This document shows, piece by piece, positions 9,837 to 20,740 of a DNA stretch of 64,000 nt. The stretch is from NCBI GenBank assembly GCA_004194705.1, contig SADC01001291.1, positions 1,510,800 through 1,574,799 on the forward strand, in the 5' to 3' direction. The notes beneath the pieces were generated by a model that was not told where the DNA came from, did not search any database, and saw only the letters and a list, made by a program, of their open reading frames with translations. The stretch's first letter is position 1, and each line of letters opens with the position of its first letter. This stretch comes from Ditylenchus dipsaci. Taxonomy: Eukaryota; Nematoda; Chromadorea; Rhabditida; Anguinidae. Made by a program: the position numbers and the translations under genes.

Positions 9837-11615
9837 TTATTCCTGATCTTCCTCCTCTTCATCATCACTCCACACATCCACGTCTGGATTTTGGCCGTTC
9901 GCAAAGAAAAGCGCATCTTGGATTGATTTGAGTAAGTCGATCACATCTTCGTGAAAGGGCTCTTCTATTTCGAATGTTCTTCTCTCATTCCAAGCTCTGA
10001 CCAGACCATGGACTTGCTCCTCTGACTCTAACTGCCTTGGGCGAACTTGCCGGAAATCTTCTTCTGGCCTCTCCTCATGTCTTAAATGAAGTAGTCAGAA
10101 AGTTTGAATAAACCAAAGTTATGATTACCTGATGACAGCATGCCTCACCGATTCTTCTTCGTCCAAGTGATGTTGAATGACTTTACTCCGATCAGGCTTG
10201 CCTCCGCCAGAAAAGTGGCCCTTGTACTGCTTATTCCACGATTCAACTGCGTTGTTGGAGACAGGCCTCTGCAGGAGAATGTGATCATGTATGTTCCACT
10301 CATTGAAAGGAAAGCGCGCTGGCCTTGGATTGTTTATAGACCCTTGGTAAATGTAATTCTTTTGAAAATAATCTAGGAAGGCTAGAAAAATGGTTATTGC
10401 AATAAACCCTCAAATTATTTAAGCTAACCTGAAACCTTTTCTCCATCACTCTCGTGAGCTATCTGCAGCATTAAAAGTCCTTCATATTCTTTGATCAAAG
10501 CGACGAAACTCATAAGAACATCCTGAGCTGCCAAGTAAGCAAGTTTTGAGAACAATATGATCCACTCTTTTAATTCCACATTGCCGTAGAAATGGAGTCT
10601 TCTGGCCCATTTTTGGATAGATTGCGATAGATGAAAGATGCACTTGATAGCCGAAGCTCGAGGAAAAATCGACTTAATTGCATAGCTCGGAGCCTTCTCG
10701 AAATCTAGATATTATTAGCTGATAAAGTAATAAATGCTTATTGATTGAAAACAAAACCTGACACGAAAGCCTGCAGACTATAAGAAATTTCAGGATAGCA
10801 AAACAGTTCTCTGAAGACGCGATCATACGTTTCCTCATCTTTCTTGGCCATCCAAGCAAACCCCACAACAAGAAAGCGATCATCAATAAAGGCATGGACA
10901 GTAAACATCTGAAAATAAACCATAAAATACGGTTCTACTATTAGTAATTACCTGGTAAAAACCCCTTGGAGCTTTTGTGTATTAAGCATCAAATCCGACT
11001 ATTCGTGTGCGTCTTAGCAAGTTATGCCCATATTCAGACATCCAGACAACGATCCATGGCAGATCTAAAACATACTACTTTCACACTCTTTACTGTAATT
11101 TAAACTACCTGGCTCAGATCTTCTTGAGTCGTATCGAAGAAATTGATGTCCATCATGAGTGAGCTGTACTTCAGCGGGGATGACCGTTTCTTTTGGCTTC
11201 TTCGTATCAACAATGCTCATATTAATCTTGTACTTTTTTCGCTGTAGCTGTCGCTTGATACTAGAGTTCTTTGGCAAAACTGCAAGAAGATCCCTTCCAG
11301 CCCCTCTTTTGACCACGCGTAAAGCAGACTTTGTTTTTGTAGTGGGCGATGCTTCAACAATATTCCTACCTCTTGCTAGTCGTTGTTTTTTCTAAAGCAG
11401 CAATAAATGTGAGAAGTAGATTAGAGTAATAAGACGAATCATCAAACCTCGAATTCAAGCACCTTACTATTGTGAAAATGGTCCTTCGTGACATAGAAGT
11501 ATCTGTCTGAATTTCTGGCAAATCCCTTGCCCTTGCAATCCTTCTTTTGCCCATTAACAACGGTCCTCTTACGGTTGCAGCAGAAATACTGCAAACCTTC
11601 GATTTTCGCACTGAC
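9837..11615 (-). CDS. Mutator-like (MULE) transposase with N-terminal FLYWCH-type zinc finger, nonsense-containing copy
   Basis: Transposase that would cut and integrate its own element. Minus-strand exons with matching phases are 11448-11615, 11109-11391, 10952-11064, 10758-10908, one starting at 10704, and further ones to the stop at 9837-9839. The first carries a Cys/His finger (YFCCN, DCKGKG, YVTKDHFH) like FLYWCH. The MULE core follows: FDA, YTKAPRGFYQ, MFTVHAFI, then DFEKAPSYAIKSIFP with IKCIFHLSQ, and the family C-terminal SNNAVESWNKQYKG. The tail is acidic (VWSDDEEEEDQE). A TAA interrupts the reading frame one residue after FDA, right beside the presumed first catalytic Asp, so this copy should be dead unless read through. 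Its first exon (upstream of 11640) is unclear. A deleted sister copy is at 27826-28538. Confidence 0.85.
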
Positions 11616-11639
11616 CTAAAAAAAATGGAATAAGTCCTA

Positions 11640-12020
11640 CAAACGGGCTTATATTTCAGCCGGGTAGTGCATTCTCAGCCAGCGAAAAATCCCATCTTGT
11701 AGCTGAGATTAATACCTTCCTAGATTCTCATCCTTTTTTTCTAAATGTGCTTTACGAACGCCAAACCAAGCTTTTCAGATATGACATGACCATTTTGTGG
11801 TCAACGTGGTCGTCTTAGGGTTTATAACGTAGTTAACTGTAAAAAAACTTTTCATTTAGAACTAATAATTCATTTAATTCAAATACCAGTGCGGAAATTT
11901 ATCCTCCAACCTAATAGTTCTTCATTTTGGTTAAATTTGTGAGATAAATTGTGAGAAAGATTCATTTTATTGCTCTTATCTCGAAACACAAGTATTGTTG
12001 CCTTCGTTACTTGCAAAACA
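11640..12020. other. No gene recognised; probable 5-prime region of the MULE
   Basis: A possible MULE first exon ends near 11641 but its reading frame contains a stop. I found no GTCGCGCGAC palindrome marking the 5-prime end of this copy. Confidence 0.4.
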
Positions 12021-12023
12021 TAG

Positions 12024-12029
12024 TTTATT
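12024..12029 (-). promoter_or_regulatory. Poly(A) signal AATAAA for the 12090-12300 exon
   Basis: AATAAA on the minus strand, 61 nt downstream of the TAG stop at 12090-12092. Confidence 0.6.
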
Positions 12030-12089
12030 CAAAAATGAGTCAACATTAATTTTGTATCAGTTTCATATTTTCTTGCTCACTTTGCATTA

Positions 12090-12300
12090 CTATTTGTAAT
12101 GGATCCACTCAGAACTGCCTGAAGAGGATGATGAAGAGGAGGATAAGGCAACACCAGAGTTAGCCCCGCGTGCTGGAACGTAGACTCTCGCATTTCTCGG
12201 GAGGCATTTGTTATTCAAGTAGAAGCAGTGGTCAGGTGGGCAATCGCGCTCAAAACAGTATTCCTGGTGTAGATTGAGTGATTCTGCTGAGTCTAAACCA
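12090..12300 (-). CDS. Terminal exon of a Cys-rich, Ser-tailed protein
   Basis: Begins after the acceptor TTAATTTTAG at 12301 in phase 2 and runs 69 codons to TAG. It shows a compact cysteine cluster (YCFERDCPPDHCFYLNNKC) followed by a basic stretch, a run of eight Ser, and a C-terminal SEWIHYK. A poly(A) signal follows at the expected distance. The cysteine spacing (C-x4-C-x3-C-x6-C) suggests a small secreted disulfide domain, but I do not recognise the family. An upstream exon with donor GTAAGC near 12373 is possible. The next kilobase upstream is repeat, so N-terminal exons were not found. Confidence 0.55.
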
Positions 12301-12479
12301 CTAAAATTAACCCACGCCTAGATTTTTTTTATTCAAAACCGTATATTTAAAAAAGTCGACTGTCAAATTCAGCTTACGTATCGCAAGAATGTGGATGCCG
12401 TGATTTTCGACAACAACTATTTCTTTATAAGTTTTAGTACTACTTATAGTACTGCTTTCTTTTACAAGCTTGTGCCCCC

Positions 12480-12720
12480 GTAGCAACAACGAAAAATCCG
12501 CGGATACAATCCTCGGATTGTTGAAAAATCCGCGGATACAATCCTCGGATTGTTGAAAAATCCGCGGATTGTATCTGCGGATAGAAATTTCGCAGCAACA
12601 ACGAAAAATCCGTGGATACAATCCGCGGATTTCTTGAAAGTTATCCGCGGATATTTTTCGTAGCAACAACGAAAAAATCCGCGGATATTCTGAACAAATC
12701 CGCGGATTTTTTCTAGCCTG
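12480..12720. repeat. Tandem/palindromic AATCCGCGGAT array
   Basis: Repeated words CGTAGCAACAACGAAAAATC and AATCCGCGGATACAATC (with CCGCGG palindromes) in 40-45 bp units, several inverted. Probably the arm of a non-autonomous element; its partner end was not identified. Confidence 0.6.
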
Positions 12721-12999
12721 CTCGGGAGGAGGCCAGAAATATAATTTTGACTTTTTTTTTCATTTAGAGAAGTACTCAAAAATTATTTTCAATTAATTAT
12801 TTTGACGTAAAAAAGCATTTGAGAGGTAAAAACAAGCTCTATAGGAAGTGATGTGGAATTAAAAGGGCACTTTCAAAAACTCCTATTTTGACTGTTTTAC
12901 CATGTGCTTAAACATGGACCTTGGCAAATGAGCCTCTTTATGCATTTTTGATAAAAAAAATTCCTGCTCGGATTAAGCTTATCCCGCAGGTTAGGCCCT

Positions 13000-13910
13000 A
13001 CACCCTTTTATGGTATTGGCTGTAATCATAGTCGAGGGTCAGCTTAGTTGACCCTCAACTTTTTAAGTTGAGCCCTAAAGTTGACCCCACCCTCAACTTT
13101 TCAGGCCTTAACTTAGTTGACCCTTAATCTTTTCTGTCAAACCCATAGAGTTGACCCTCAAAGTTGAACCCGGCCTTAAGTTTTTGCCCCTCAACTTTTA
13201 GTTGACCCTAAGGTTGACCTTTGACTACTTTTGACGTGAAAAATGTTGACCCTGAACTTTTTGACTGAAAAATTAAGATTGACCACTTCAACTGAAAGTT
13301 GAGGATCAACTAAGTTGACCCCGATTATGAACAGGGCCATTGGGGTCGAAATGCACACACATATATACCTAAGAGATAAATCACTCCAAAGTGACTCTGA
13401 GTGCACCGAAAAGCATGAATACCACAGTTACTATACGCGGAAGGCCACAGTGTTGAAAACCAAGTTCAAAATCTTCAGTTGTTGACACTGGGCTTTTGCG
13501 AATATTTTACTTTTTATTTGACCTTTTCACCCTCATAAAGCTCTTGATACTTTTAAAAAAATGGTCAAAAATGTAATTAAGAAAAAAAATTACCTGTATG
13601 TGACAAGCTTTTTTGGTCAACTATGAATAGTGTTTAGACGTCTTCTAAGTGACTTTTATATGCTAAAACCGATAAAAAAAAGTAGTTTCCAAATAATTTC
13701 TGCACTAAAAAATAGGTTTTCGAAAAAATTTTGGTTACCACAAGTTGACCGATTGCCTTGGTGCCCCAAGCTAAAATATCGGGTATTAAGGTATCCTACC
13801 ACGTTTTGGTCACTGGAGCTAGGCAAAAAGGTCTTTATATGTATTTTTGATCAAGAGTCTTGCTCGGAATTATGTCTAAGGTAAGTGAGTGCGCCTTCGG
13901 GGCATATACC
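13000..13910. mobile_element. GC-hairpin palindromic element, copy 1, with an inserted GTTGACC palindrome
   Basis: The segments at 13330-13470 (TCACTCCAAAGTGACTCTG, GCATGAATACCACAG) and 13780-13885 (GAGTCTTGCTCGGAATTATG, TCTAAGGTAAGTGAGTGCGC) are the two arms of a family seen at 26400, 37000, 45456, 54230 and 58966. A separate palindrome built of GTTGACC words (about 13029-13329, ends CATAATCGGGGTCAACTTAG) is inserted in it. No ORF of note. Confidence 0.65.
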
Positions 13911-14045
13911 GTATCTTTTTTAATTAGAGCTTTACAATTTTAATTTGGGTAATTACCGGGCAATTACCCTTTTCATTCATGCTAATCACATTTATCCTTA
14001 ACCAAATCGGGCAATTCATCGGGTAATTACCAGGGTGCTATACTC

Positions 14046-14523
14046 AGGTTGACGACTGAGTTAACAATTTGGAAAGGGGCCAATTCGCATTCAAGACATT
14101 CGCATTGACTGAATCTGCATTTGACCAAATTCGCATTCGAAAAGTTTGCATTGTACAAAATTCGCAGTCTATTTAAATTCGCTAAACTGAGTTAATTTGA
14201 AATTTGGAGGTTATTGAAAATTCGAACAAGCACTCTTTCTTACACACTCTCAACAAATTCATCTTTTTCGAGCGTTCTTTACAGGCCTACACAAATAAGA
14301 AAATCCAGTTAGAATGCGAGTTTTGTAAAATGTGAAAGTAGTCGAGAGTGAATTTTGTCGAATGCGCATTTAGCCTGACTAATTAGCCTAATTCAAAATT
14401 TTGTCAAGCGCAAATTTTTCGAATGAAAATTTTGTCAAATGCGAATTTCGCGAATGCGAATATTGCTAAATGTGAATGTCTAGAATGTGAACGGATTCCA
14501 AAATTTTGAACCCGGCTGAGGAA
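14046..14523. mobile_element. Palindromic element with ATTCGCATT arrays
   Basis: Words ATTCGCATTCAA and ATTCGCATTTG repeat in the left arm (14085-14165) and return inverted in the right arm (AATGCGAATTTCGCGAATGC, 14320-14490). Outer ends (CTCAGGTTGACGA...TTGGAA and its inverse TTCCAAAATTTTGAACCCGG) are also mirrored. Confidence 0.6.
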
Positions 14524-14816
14524 TGTTTTTGTAGCATAATTTTTGGCCTTTTTTGCTGATTTTCGACTGTTTTATTGGAAAGTTTTGAAGTGCTGATAAA
14601 AAATGAATTCTCCATTTCAGTAATCATGAATTTAGTTATTAAATTTCATTCCAGGATATTGCTAATTGTTAAATGTGGTCAAAGCACGTTCTTTCATACT
14701 GCATGGTTTCGTGTTGCTCCATAATCCAACTGAATTTAGAGTGATCTTTGAAAAAAATCGCTCAACGGTAGTTTTTGTAGCTTAAGGGACGCCTGAAGGA
14801 TACTGTCCGAGCTAGC

Positions 14817-15706
14817 TTACAACTGTACCGAATTCAAATGGCTGTTCATGACGACGCTCCTGACTACTATCTGCTGAATCAAGTCCTGTGAGTGAATGGT
14901 CCCAACGACTTGCTCCTTCTTCATGTGGCACACAGCCGAATGGATAGACTCGTTGGCACAGATCTGAAGGGCACTTTTCGTAGGCTTGGCAGAGCAGTAG
15001 TCATGAATCCCTTTGTCTGAACAGTATAAAATACAGTCGAGTCTCGATTTAACGTACCCCCTGAAAGTTCGTTCCCCAATTGGGTCCGACACTTTTTTAG
15101 CTCGATTTTCAAAGCTTTTTTCAAATTCTGTTTTTACAGTCTGGTCCCAAATATTGTGAGGATTCCGATTTTGCCGATCTTTTTTCAGAAATCAAATATT
15201 TTTGGCTCGAAAAAAGCAAAACCTTGATATAACGTACCTTTTTTTTAAAAAAGGGGTACGTGGGGGTATTCAAGTATTCCTTTTTAAAAAAGGGGTACGT
15301 TATATCGAGGTTTTGCTTTTTTCGAGCCAAAAATATTTGATTTCTGAAAAACGATCGGCAAAATCGGAATCCTCACAATATTTGGGACCAGACTGTAAAA
15401 ACAGAATTTGAAAAAAGCTTTGAAAATCGAGCTAAAAAAAGTGTCGGACCCAGCTGGGGAACGAACTTTCAGGGGGTACGTTAAATCGAGACTCGACTGT
15501 ATATAAGTCGGTGGAAAAAAAATCAAAAACCTACAGCATGTGTGGTGCTTGCACAACTGTTTGGATGACACACCCTCCTGGATGTAGGGGCAGTCCAGAT
15601 TTTGACGACAAGAGGGTCGGTGAAGGCTGGTATGGTAAGTTGTTCTTGCTTGGCTAATAGATATGCTCGACAAAACGGCAGAAAGTGTGAGCACTAAACC
15701 AATCAT
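14817..15706 (-). CDS. Small secreted Cys-rich protein, two exons, 123 aa
   Basis: Exon 1 (15535-15706) starts with a signal peptide (MIGLVLTLSAVLSSISISQA) and a cysteine cluster (CRQNLDCPY, KQLCKHHTC). It ends in phase 1 at a GTAGGT donor. Exon 2 (14817-15016) opens after CTGTTCAG in the matching phase with further cysteines (HDYCSAKP, QICANES, AVCHMKK) and ends in TAA. The summed length, 372 nt, is an exact codon multiple, which supports the splice. The C-x6-C pattern suggests an EB-like or similar disulfide-rich secreted domain; the family is unassigned. The single intron (15017-15534) is almost entirely a 466-bp MITE. A TATA-like box is at 15751-15757. Confidence 0.62.
15034..15499. mobile_element. 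TA-flanked palindromic MITE (CAGTCGAGTCTCGATTTAACG TIR) inside an intron
   Basis: Almost perfect inverted repeat over its full 466 bp, flanked by TA at 15032-15033 and 15500-15501. The outer TIR CAGTCGAGTCTCGATTTAAC is followed by the word GTACCCCC. An inner copy of the same logic (CTCGATATAACGTACC) makes a second palindrome in the centre (about 15220-15320). It shares the internal core CAGTCTGGTCCCAAATATTG with the MITEs at 39526-39894 and 48028-48456. Confidence 0.9.
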
Positions 15707-15750
15707 TTTGGAGAAAAAATAAGTGATTTCTCACAGTTGTGTGGACCCCC

Positions 15751-15757
15751 ATTTATA
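15751..15757 (-). promoter_or_regulatory. TATA-like box of the 14817-15706 gene
   Basis: TATAAAT on the minus strand, about 45 nt upstream of the start ATG; no other gene uses this strand nearby. Confidence 0.45.
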
Positions 15758-15759
15758 CT

Positions 15760-17050
15760 TTAAAGCAGACTAAAGAGGAATGGAATTAAATCATTTAGTT
15801 GGTCGGCGAGATACAAACAATCTTAAACCACCCTATTCTAGGGGTAGGACGATTAATTCAAGAATGCATTTTCAGGGACTTGCATAGATTGCTTTTTGAA
15901 ATATTAGAAGAGACAGCCCTTTTGTATTATCGATGCAGAACAATTTTACTTACAAGCAATTTAGATGACCAGTGTGAATGTGATGCTAGAGTAACTTTTA
16001 CCCAAAAATGTCTATAGAAGATGTTTTGGCTACTCACGGCCATTAATGGCCATTTTTATCCTAAATAGTCAAAATAGTCACAAATAGGCTCTCAAATGTA
16101 CCTATTTGTTCCTGATTGTGCCTATAAAATTACATGGTGAAATGTACCTGAATTATAAAATGCGTCTATTTTAGGCACATTCCTGTTCCTTTTTTAAGGA
16201 ACATTCCTTCTTATAGGTGTTGAGAATTTGAGAGAATTGTCACTCATAAATACGGCACGTGACGTATGTTCGCCGAAGCGAAATTTCGCCGCTCTCAATC
16301 GCCGCATACTTTTCACTAGGGTTTGGTTATTAATAGGGTTGTCGATGCATCGAAATTTTCGATTAATCGAATCGATAATTGAAAATCGAAATTTCGATTA
16401 ATCGAATCGATAATCGAAATTTTCAATGAATCGAATCAAAAAACCCGAAAATTTTTTGATCCTCTTAATCAGTTAACGTGTTTCAGTGCACGAACTGGCT
16501 TTCTAATATAGCATCTAAATATGGCGGTTATCAAAAAAAGCTAGAAGGTTACTCAAACTAGTTTTTTACATAACTGTTCTGAACTTAAAGACCTTGAGTC
16601 TGGGGTAGCTAGTCTAAAAATTTGTCTCATTGTTAAAAAAAACAGATCAACACAACTACTTAAATAGACAAACACTCGTGTTTTACATATCATTTCGGAC
16701 TTTGGCTTCCAAAAAGTTACTTAAGACTTTTTTGGCTTTCAAAAGTTACTTTAGGCTTGTGTTTTCTGGAAATTATTTCAGACTTTTCTTTTCAGCTTAG
16801 AGACATACATGATGATACATCATGTATGCTTAAAGAAAAAGACGGCAAATAATCGATAAAAACTTATCTAATGATTTTCGAGGCAACAAATCGGCTTCTA
16901 CTTGTAGTGATCTGAAACAAACAAAAAAGACATAGATATATAGTGGCTGCGGACGCAGCAGGATATTAGAATTTGAAAGGAAATCGCACAGCACACGTCT
17001 GACACACGACAGAAAATACAATTCAAATGAAACATTTCATTTGAATTTTT
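15760..17050. other. No gene; repeat fragments including a hAT-like end at about 16344
   Basis: TAGGGTTGTCGATGCATCG at about 16344, followed by CGATTAATCGAATCGATAAT words to 16440, resembles the left end of a hAT element like that at 17061, but no right end or TSD was found. The remainder is AT-rich without credible exons. Confidence 0.4.
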
Positions 17051-18328
17051 TTGTTTTCACTAGGGTTGTCGAATCGAACGTTCGATTTCGAACTTCGAGT
17101 CAAATGTTCGAGATTTTTTCGAACGTTCGACTTCGAACCGAACGTTCGTTCGAAAATTTTCGAACCCGAACTTCGAACGAACGTTCGATTCGAAAATTTC
17201 AAATTCAAACTTCGAACCGAACGTTCGATTCGAAAATTTCGAATTCAAACTTCGAACCAAACGTTCGATTCGAAAATTTCGAATTCAAACTTCGAACCAA
17301 ACGTTCGATTCGAAAATTTCAAATTCAAACTTCGAACCGAACGTTCGATTCGAAAATTTCGAATTCAAACTTCGAACCAAACGTTCGATTCGAAAATTTC
17401 GAATTCAAACTTCGAACCAAACGTTCGATTCGAAAATTTCGAATTCAAACTTCGAACCGAACGTTCGATTCGAAAATTTCGAATTCAAACTTCGAACCAA
17501 ACGTTCGATTCGAAAATTTCGAATTCAAACTTCGAACCGAACGTTCGATTCGAAAATTTCGAATTCAAACTTCGAACCAAACGTGCTATTCGAAAATTCT
17601 TGAATTCGAATCGAACGTGTAATTAGGAAAATTTAGAACTTTTTACCAGATATTTTTATAATTTTAGTCATAATTTCGGTAAAGGACGTTTCAGCGCTTT
17701 TTTTCAAATGAAAAATAAGGACGAAACGTTTCGTTTTTTTTCATTTTAAGACTGCCTTGGTTCCCCTGTTCTTTTTTTTGCAAAATTTTCAGCTTGTGTC
17801 TGAACCACCCCACACCACCCAAAACCACCCAAATTCACCCAAATTCACCCAAAACTACCCAAACACTTCGAGCCACCGGGAAACCCCAGGTGTTGGTACT
17901 CAGGTAGCTCAAGGCAGCTCTTCCTGGGTGGTGCTACTTCGGTAGTGGTACTCATGTAGTGGTATCCTGGGGCATTAATCGAATTGATTAGTGATGGAAG
18001 CGGGACGGGACGGTCCCGAAAGTCCCGTCCCGCCGAAGAAATTTTTTGCCAAAGTCCCGTCCCGGTGGTCCCGAACTTTCAGAGTAAAAGTCCCGGTCCC
18101 GGTTCCGAAAATCGAAAAAATTTCGGGACTTTTTTATGTATTTCATTGTCAAGAAATTTACACATTTTAGCTTTTTCGCCAATTTATCATTATTCTTCTC
18201 ATCAATCTTTCGCTTTCGTGCAATTTTTTCTTTTGTTTTTCGTCTTTCAAGTCTTTCGTCTTTCTTCGTTTCTAGTCTTTCAAAAAGAGTAGGTTCAATT
18301 AACTCAACTTTTTTTAAGAAAAACCAAG

Positions 18329-18507
18329 GTTCATTTCCTGTGCTAGCGAAAATAGCTCGTCGCTACTTATCAGCTCCAGCTACAAGCGTACCAAGTGAAC
18401 AGCTATTCTCGGTGGCGCGGGATGTATACGACTACAGGCGTTCAAATCTTTCTTCCAGAGCACGCGGAACAATTAATTTTTTTGAACAAGAATCTACGCG
18501 TCGTTAA
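18329..18507 (+). pseudogene. hAT transposase C-terminal dimerisation domain remnant
   Basis: Reads [20 protein letters not shown] followed by [20 protein letters not shown] on the plus strand. This matches the hAT dimerisation signature (fp.LA..Ar.yLs.pats.pSE..FS.a). Only about 58 residues remain; upstream transposase exons are missing, so the element depends on a partner. It lies centrally in the TIR-bounded 17989-18870 element, confirming the superfamily assignment made from the TSD. Confidence 0.85.
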
Positions 18508-18552
18508 TTTCAACTACTAGCTCTTTTGTGATTTTTTGAAACAATGCTTTTA

Positions 18553-18740
18553 CAGTCAACTCTCGATAATCCATCACCCCTTGGGACCGGCCGTGGGGTG
18601 ACAGATAATCAAGAGTGACGGATTAGCGAGTGACGGATTAGCCTAATTTATTTAAGGCAAAACCAAACAAAGTGTCACGAAGGTGACGGATTATCGAGAG
18701 TGACGGATTAGCGAGTGACGGATTATCCGAGAGTTGACTG
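18553..18740. mobile_element. TA-flanked MITE (CAGTCAACTCTCGATAATCC TIR)
   Basis: 188 bp, ends CAGTCAACTCTCGATAATCC and GGATTATCCGAGAGTTGACTG (one base inserted), with TA at 18551-18552 and 18741-18742. The inner word is AATCCATCACC and its variants GTGACGGATT repeat inside. Confidence 0.88.
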
Positions 18741-19427
18741 TATTAGAAGTCCCGAACGAAACTTTTTCTGGTCCCGGCAAAATTTTTGAAAAGTCCCGGT
18801 CCCGGTCTCGAAATTTTTTTCTTAAAATTCCCGTCCCGGTAGTCCCGAAATTTCAATATTTCCATCACTAGAATTGATCCACACCGAATCGGCTCACACA
18901 CGAATCGGTCGGCTCTAGGTCAATTGATCAACGGTCAATTGACCTACAAAATAATTCAAACTAGCATTTTGTGTTTTTATTGTCTTTCGGCATACAGTAC
19001 ACTCTCGATAGACCGCCACCTCTGGAGACGCCGGTTTGCTGGTGGTTTATTAAAAATATTATTATAAAATGTTTATTTAAAAGCTATTCCAGAGAGAATT
19101 CACAGAAACTATAAGCCGTACCATAGTAGTGAGTGCTCTCTGTGCGAGAACTCATCCAAGGTGATTGAAATATATCGATTCTTTGCAAATTTCCTAAGAC
19201 TTTTTTGCATTCCTCAGCCTTTTTTGGCACTTCTGAGGAAATATCGTGACGCGAAGGTAGCTGAACTAAGTTTAAGGAGAAACTCATTTTAAAAAAGTCT
19301 TTCTAAAATCACCTTTGAGGTTCCATAGTTAGTTCTGATCAGATAATGAAGAAACGGCGATCCAGCAATCGAGTATGGCAAAGTTTTTTTTTCCCACACT
19401 TGCAAACTGCCTTGTCTCCCTTTTTTA

Positions 19428-19761
19428 CCGGCTAAATTCTGGTATACCCCAGCACTTTATTTGGAACACACTCCTCATGTTCCCACGATTGAAAGCTGAG
19501 GATGTTAGCTACACGATGGTGTAAAAATTTCTTAGTTTAGTTCACAAAATGCACATCTTCTAATTAAAATAGAATTGAATCATTTCGAATGAAAATTGAA
19601 TACTCAAAGATGATTCAGTTCTATTTTAATTAAAAGATGTGCATTTTTGTAAACTAAACTAAGAAATTTTTACACCATCGTGTAGCTAACATCCTCAGCT
19701 TTCAATCGTGGGTAACATGAGGAGTGTGTTCCAAATTAAGTGCTGGGGTATACCAGAATTG
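19428..19761. mobile_element. Near-perfect palindromic MITE (TTCTGGTATACCCCAGCACT)
   Basis: Left arm TTCTGGTATACCCCAGCACT, TCCTCATGTTCCCACGATTG, TTAGCTACACGATGGTG is mirrored fully on the right. The right end GGGGTATACCAGAATT is duplicated in tandem once more (to 19786). No coding content. Confidence 0.75.
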
Positions 19762-20234
19762 AGTGCTGGGGGTATACCAGAATTGTACCTTTTTACAAAA
19801 GTTGCCCAAACGTCGCTCGGCATAACTGTTAAACTAAAAGCATCAAGAACATTCACAGAATCATAAAAGCTAGCATGGAATAAATGTCAGATTCGAAGCT
19901 TGAATTTGAAATAATTAGAACTTTATAAATCGAACATGTGAAAATTTTATGATTCAAATTTCGAATCAAACGTTCGAAAATTTCGAATCGAACGTTCGAA
20001 AATTTTCGAACTCGAACTTCGAATCGAACCGAACGTTCGAAAATTTCAAACTTCGAATGTTCGTCGAATCGAACGTTCGAAAATTTTCGAACTCGAACTT
20101 CGAATCGAACCGAACGTTCGAAATTTTCGAACTCGAACTTCGAATCGAACCGAACGTTCGAAAATTTCAAACTTCGAATGTTCGTCGAATCGAACGTTCG
20201 AAAATTTCGAACGTTTGACAACCCTAGTTTTCAC

Positions 20235-20740
20235 GCATTAAAGTGGTCCCCCCGCCTTTTGAAAATTCAAATTTCACCGTGTCGGGCATGGGCATGCCCC
20301 TTCAAAAAGCAATTCTATATGCTAAACACGAATCCGCCAAGAAAACCTGTTAAAGAAACTCAAAACCAGAAGTTTTTCGAAAATATCACTTCGACTTTTA
20401 GCATACATAATTGTAAAAGGCTATTTTTCTCAAATGCATGCCATTCGTTTAGAAAATGTTTTACACTAGTTTTGTTCAGCTGACTGTGCTGAACAAGAAT
20501 ATCAAATAAAAAAGTGACTTTTGGGACACGAAATTTTGGGAAAAGAGATATTTTCGACCAAATTCAAGGTTTGGGAGAGTGTAACTTTTTCCAACTTCTG
20601 CTCAATTGTCGGAAATTTTCAATGGCCAGACCTCTGGATAGGGTGGTCCATTCTTACAGATTATGTCTTTAAATCTCGAAAGAACATTACGAAAAACTCA
20701 GAAAAACAGCTTGAAAAAAAACGACTCAAACTCTGAACAA
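20235..20740. other. No gene recognised
   Basis: AT-rich sequence between the 17061-20226 hAT and the mariner relic; no TIR or exon seen. Confidence 0.4.

Larger units (their letters stand above)
17989..18870 (+). mobile_element. hAT element, internally deleted, TSD GAATTGAT, with CCCGTCCCGG arms
   Basis: The ends TAGTGATGGAAGCGGGACGG and its partner TTTCCATCACTA are flanked by GAATTGAT at 17981-17988 and 18871-18878. The arms are repeats of GTCCCGTCCCGG-like words. A left-end-like remnant of the same family is at about 23243-23345 (GTAGTGATGAGGACGGGACC). It carries the transposase fragment at 18329-18507. Confidence 0.88.
17061..20226. mobile_element. 3.2-kb hAT-type element with TTCGAACGTTCG satellite-like arms, TSD GTTTTCAC
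   Basis: The termini TAGGGTTGTCGAATCGAACG and the inverse CGAACGTTTGACAACCCTA are flanked by exact GTTTTCAC at 17053-17060 and 20227-20234. The left arm (about 17070-17610) is a regular tandem array of about 60-bp units built of CGAACGTTCGATTCGAAAAT and AATTTCGAATTCAAACTTCG. The right arm (19960-20220) is a shorter inverted array of the same word. The long ORFs in the array are repeat translations, not genes. Other elements are nested inside (17989-18870, 18553-18740, 19428-19761). Confidence 0.88.

Noticed and set aside
12307..12779. ORFs of 105-120 codons with repeated IRGFF
   Set aside because: Translation of the AATCCGCGGAT array.
17041..17626. Two overlapping ORFs of 191-193 codons rich in FENFKLRTERS-like repeats
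   Set aside because: They are translations of the TTCGAACGTTCG tandem array; a near-multiple-of-three repeat unit keeps several frames open. Not a protein.
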